Positions 63,417-64,000 of a stretch of DNA of 64,000 nucleotides are shown piece by piece. This DNA comes from G965220825 sp965220825 (GTDB lineage: Bacteria; Pseudomonadota; Alphaproteobacteria; UBA828): contig OZ244839.1 in assembly GCA_965220825.1 (NCBI GenBank), forward strand, positions 1,116,001 to 1,180,000. Reading direction: 5' to 3'. Below the pieces are notes generated by a model. The model was not told the origin of the DNA. It saw nothing but the letters and a program-made list of their open reading frames with translations, and did not search any database. The stretch's first letter is position 1. The number at the start of each line of letters is the position of its first letter. The translations under genes were made by a program, and so were the position numbers.

Positions 63417-64000
63417 CGCCCGCCGCCTTGCGTTCCGAGAACGCGCGGAGCCGTTCCGCGATGCCCGTCACCACCCCTTCCGGCATCAGCATCATCACGA
63501 GGATCAGAATCCCGCCCTGCACCACCAGCGCATAGTTGCCCTGTACGGCGAGCTCCTGCGACAGCCACAGCAGGAGCAGCGCGCCCAGCACCGCGGCGGT
63601 AAGGCTCTTGCGGCCGGCGACCGCGACCCAGATCACCGGCAGGATGTTGTTCTGCACGCCGAAGACCGCGGGCGTGATGAAGCTCTCCCACGAGACGTAG
63701 AGAACCCCCGAAAGCCCGGCGAGGAACGCGCCGAGGCAGAAGACGCCGACCTGGATGGCGCGGATGTCGTAGCCGAGCGCCTCCGTGCGCGCGGCGTCCT
63801 CGCGGATCGCGATCATTACCCGGCCGGCCCGCGAATTGACCAGCAGACGCAGCGACAGATAGGTCACGACCAGAAGGCCGAAGGTCAAGAAGTAGAAAGC
63901 CCGGGTGCGGCCGGTGAACGCGATGTCGGGCTCGCCGAGACCGAAACTCAAGGGCGGCGGCTCCCGGATCACGCCGGAGAAGCGCCCGAGCCCGTTGTTG
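63409..64000 (-). CDS. ABC transporter permease, LivM/UrtC type (5' end outside window)
   Basis: The frame is open to the end of the window; the last codons read NNGLGRFSGV, like the TGGNNGL segment near the middle of UrtC/LivM permeases. Hydrophobic spans include FYFLTFGLLVVTYLSL, the SRAGRVMIAIREDAARTEALGYD loop (the EAA-like motif of this class) and LGAFLAGLSGVLYVSWESF. It is the partner of the UrtD-like ATPase. The rest of the operon lies beyond the window. Confidence 0.88.
   Translation of the reverse strand, partial: NNGLGRFSGVIREPPPLSFGLGEPDIAFTGRTRAFYFLTFGLLVVTYLSLRLLVNSRAGRVMIAIREDAARTEALGYDIRAIQVGVFCLGAFLAGLSGVLYVSWESFITPAVFGVQNNILPVIWVAVAGRKSLTAAVLGALLLLWLSQELAVQGNYALVVQGGILILVMMLMPEGVVTGIAERLRAFSERKAAGGA

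Overview
This GC-rich window (roughly two-thirds G+C) comes from an alphaproteobacterium, most likely a Rhodospirillales-type organism. The gene order supports this: yebC-ruvCAB-ybgC-tolQRAB-pal-cpoB-tilS-ftsH-folP-glmM-thiD on one strand, ETF-QO and a TPR protein ahead of ispE, and prs-rplY-pth-ychF. ABC importers, acyl-CoA enzymes and CoA-transferases are abundant, which suggests a heterotroph living on organic acids, amides and amines. The assignment is inferred from gene order and protein resemblance only.

Layout. 1-3191: acyl-CoA dehydrogenase (cut by the window edge) and a two-subunit CoA-transferase. 3210-4773: coq7, dsbB and a MaoC hydratase in one overlapping unit. 4835-5763: a graveyard of insertion-sequence relics with two palindromes. 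5861-22307: a long leftward housekeeping block for DNA repair, thiamine, peptidoglycan precursor, folate, FtsH, tRNA lysidine, Tol-Pal and RuvABC. 22474-27060: methyltransferase, a racemase-like protein, a complete IS256-family insertion with an 8-bp target duplication, a small unknown protein and a Rieske oxygenase. 27342-31724: ETF-QO, TPR protein, ispE. 31722-32107: second copy of the relic element, then tRNA-Val(CAC). 32122-40651: leftward operon with a polyamine-type ABC importer and an HyuA/HyuB pair. 40906-43340: rightward acyl-CoA dehydrogenase and CaiB-type CoA-transferase. 43357-49714: hydrolase, glycosyltransferase, heptose epimerase, lgt, MidA-type methyltransferase, pgeF. 50418-55584: prs, rplY, pth, ychF, dienelactone hydrolase, mtnP. 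55629-64000: second polyamine-type importer, MmgE/PrpD protein, formamidase, and an amide/urea-type ABC importer cut by the window end.

How the genes fit together. The Tol-Pal, RuvABC, lgt and rplY-pth blocks are core functions. The accessory parts look like import-and-degrade modules: HyuAB with its own transporter, formamidase with a UrtCD-like transporter, a Rieske oxygenase with a small partner, and acyl-CoA dehydrogenase plus CoA-transferase pairs. No dedicated regulator is visible except the HTH domain inside the Ada-like protein.

The most unusual feature is a dispersed stem-loop family. Four copies (about 5.1, 31.8, 50.2 and 61.6 kb) have 23-28 bp arms, perfect in two copies, around a conserved 26-28 nt A/T-rich loop. 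Two copies lie inside a longer element with an IS481-like transposase relic. I saw no CRISPR array, rRNA, prophage or recognisable defence system.
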